Source: Paenibacillus sp. FSL M7-0420 (lineage in GTDB: Bacteria; Bacillota; Bacilli; Paenibacillales; Paenibacillaceae). Taken from it: a stretch of DNA of 64,000 nucleotides. Below, in pieces: positions 62,868 through 64,000 of the stretch. The stretch lies in assembly GCF_038002345.1 (NCBI RefSeq), contig NZ_JBBOCJ010000001.1, forward strand, positions 1,302,001 to 1,366,000. The letters run 5' to 3'. Each line of letters opens with the position of its first letter. Within the stretch, counting starts at the first letter, position 1. The notes under the pieces are model-generated. The model was given only the letters and a program-made list of their open reading frames with translations. It did not search any database and was not told where the DNA came from. The position numbers and the translations under genes were made by a program.

Positions 62868-64000
62868 ATGCCTAAAACAGTATTTGTATTTCCCGGGCTG
62901 GGGTCGCAGTATGTAGGAATGGTTAAGTCCTTTTATGATCAGTTTGAAGTGGCAAGGCAGACGTTTGAGGAAGCAAGTGATATATTGGGTTACCCTTTAG
63001 ATAAAGTATGTTTTGAAGGCTCACTCTCTGAACTGTCCAAACCGGAAATTATTCAGCCTGCATTGCTAACCACAAATGTCGCTATGTTTCGGGCGTTTAT
63101 GGAGGAGATAGGTGTACGCCCATCCTTTTCATGTGGGCATAGCTTGGGAGAATATGCAGCATTAACCTGTGCCGGAGCAATTCGGTTTGCGGATGCTGTT
63201 GCAATTGTCAATAAACGTGGCCTTATTACCAGCGCACTCATTCAGCGTTCGATTGGTACAATGACGATATTGGATCAGGTAAATCCACGGAAATTTGAAA
63301 AAGAATGCTCAAGGATTTCTAGCGAGGGAAGGGTTGTCTCAATCTCCTGTTACAATTCCCCAAATCAAGTGGCAATCTCCGGGGAAATGGATGCCGTCGA
63401 GGAGATCGAAGAAATATGTTTGAATCATGATGGACAGGTAACTCCACTTTTTATGAGTGCACCGATGCATAGTATATTAATGGAAAAAGCTGCACTGGAA
63501 TTTCGCGAGGAACTGGGAAAACACACGTATTACCCCTTCAAATGGCCTGTCCTTTCTAATGTTACCGGCAGGCCTTACGCTCAACCCGAACAGATTGCGG
63601 ACTTGTTAGCCAAACAGATGTATATGCCGGTAGAATGGCAATCGACTATATCCTATTTGTTAAAATACGGAGTAAACACTTCTATTGAGATAGGACCTAA
63701 AAATGTCCTTAGTAAGCTTATCGGAGAAAGCAATCCGAATATCAAATCTTTATGCTATGGAACGAAAGAGGAGCGCCAGACCATTAAGGAACTGTTTAAC
63801 GAAACGGGTTTCTGCAAAACTTCTCCCACTGTTATTTCCAAGTGCCTTGCCGCAGTGGCAGCCACACCCAATAAAAATTGGAATGTGGAAGAGTATAACA
63901 AGGGTGTGGTTGAACCGTACCGCAAACTACAGTTTATACAGGAAACTTTGGAGAAGGAAAATGCTAAACCTACCGTTATGCAGATGAGAGAGGCGCTAAA
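62868..64000 (+). CDS. Trans-acting malonyl-type acyltransferase, partial at right edge
   Basis: At least 377 residues of an AT of the FabD type are visible: TVFVFPGLGSQYVGM at the start, the nucleophile elbow SCGHSLGEYAALTCAG with Ser near residue 92, and SCYNSPNQVAISGEM. SAPMHSILM with the active-site His lies near 200, and TSIEIGPKNVLSKLI near 275. It continues past the usual about 290-residue FabD end with a Lys/Glu-rich tail (NVEEYNKGVVEPYRKLQF), so a second domain may follow beyond the window. It should load the AT-less PKS at 36737, possibly with the hydroxymalonyl unit from the preceding ACP. Six bases follow the FkbH stop; ATG 62868 has AGGAGAGG upstream. Confidence 0.92.
   Translation, partial: MPKTVFVFPGLGSQYVGMVKSFYDQFEVARQTFEEASDILGYPLDKVCFEGSLSELSKPEIIQPALLTTNVAMFRAFMEEIGVRPSFSCGHSLGEYAALTCAGAIRFADAVAIVNKRGLITSALIQRSIGTMTILDQVNPRKFEKECSRISSEGRVVSISCYNSPNQVAISGEMDAVEEIEEICLNHDGQVTPLFMSAPMHSILMEKAALEFREELGKHTYYPFKWPVLSNVTGRPYAQPEQIADLLAKQMYMPVEWQSTISYLLKYGVNTSIEIGPKNVLSKLIGESNPNIKSLCYGTKEERQTIKELFNETGFCKTSPTVISKCLAAVAATPNKNWNVEEYNKGVVEPYRKLQFIQETLEKENAKPTVMQMREAL

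Noticed and set aside
63703..63987. 94-residue plus-strand frame at the right end
   Set aside because: Out-of-frame shadow inside the acyltransferase gene, with no ribosome binding site or family features.
18005..64000. Naming the cluster as zwittermicin, xenocoumacin, amicoumacin, colibactin, edeine or paenilamicin
   Set aside because: It shares the D-Asn prodrug start, diaminopropionate or hydroxymalonyl genes with one or another of these, but U32 pair, UvrA, BtrH block, radical SAM and glycosyltransferase do not fit any of them as I know them.
1..64000. CRISPR arrays, tRNA and rRNA genes
   Set aside because: No regularly spaced repeats, no cloverleaf-like or rRNA-like segments were noticed on either strand; small or degenerate ones could be missed by eye.

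Overview
The window looks like Paenibacillus or a close relative (Bacillota). It has strong AGGAGG-type ribosome binding sites, frequent TTG/GTG starts, a sporulation sigma factor SigK gene, and an AT-rich biosynthetic locus in a moderate-GC chromosome. No database search was possible; all family calls come from motifs read by eye.

Left part (1-11.4 kb): a CPBP membrane protease cut by the window edge, an unknown membrane protein, a PP2C-type phosphatase remnant, a SNF2/SWIM helicase and sigK. A flavin-redox island follows: ApbE flavin transferase, LysR regulator, FMN reductase, and a three-domain FMN-reductase/FMN-binding/fumarate-reductase-like fusion carrying the ApbE target motif.

Boundary zone (11.5-17.9 kb): almost entirely decayed DNA. 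It holds an IS1182-type remnant, a second truncated sigK copy, an IS4/IS701-like transposase pseudogene, a low-GC BtrH-like gene that has lost its expected cysteine, a patatin remnant, a broken condensation domain, an IS3-type remnant and a response-regulator remnant. These mark the junction between core chromosome and acquired cluster.

Right part (18.0-64.0 kb, running off the edge): one uninterrupted plus-strand run of about 24 genes, most under 60 bp apart or overlapping. It is a hybrid NRPS/PKS gene cluster. It opens with a C-A-T-E module whose A-domain code reads as Asn, followed by a secreted serine peptidase fused to an ABC exporter. This is the N-acyl-D-Asn prodrug logic known from colibactin, xenocoumacin, amicoumacin and zwittermicin. 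The assembly line continues with a free C domain, an A-T protein with C-domain fragments at both ends, an AT-less KS-KR-ACP-C PKS, an A-T-C protein, a probable Gly A-T protein, and a trans-acting acyltransferase at the right edge.

Precursor genes include a predicted L-2,3-diaminopropionate set (SbnA-, SbnB- and SbnI-like) and a glyceryl/hydroxymalonyl-ACP set (FkbH, ACP, 3-hydroxyacyl-CoA dehydrogenase). A ligase/aminotransferase/cysteine-synthase/ACP/BtrH sub-cluster may build and attach a side chain. Tailoring candidates are a cobalamin-type radical SAM enzyme, two tandem U32 proteins and a methyltransferase. Self-protection candidates are the prodrug itself, a glycosyltransferase, a phosphotransferase, a nucleotidyltransferase and a UvrA paralogue; the last suggests a DNA-directed product. 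I do not recognise the complete gene set as any described pathway.
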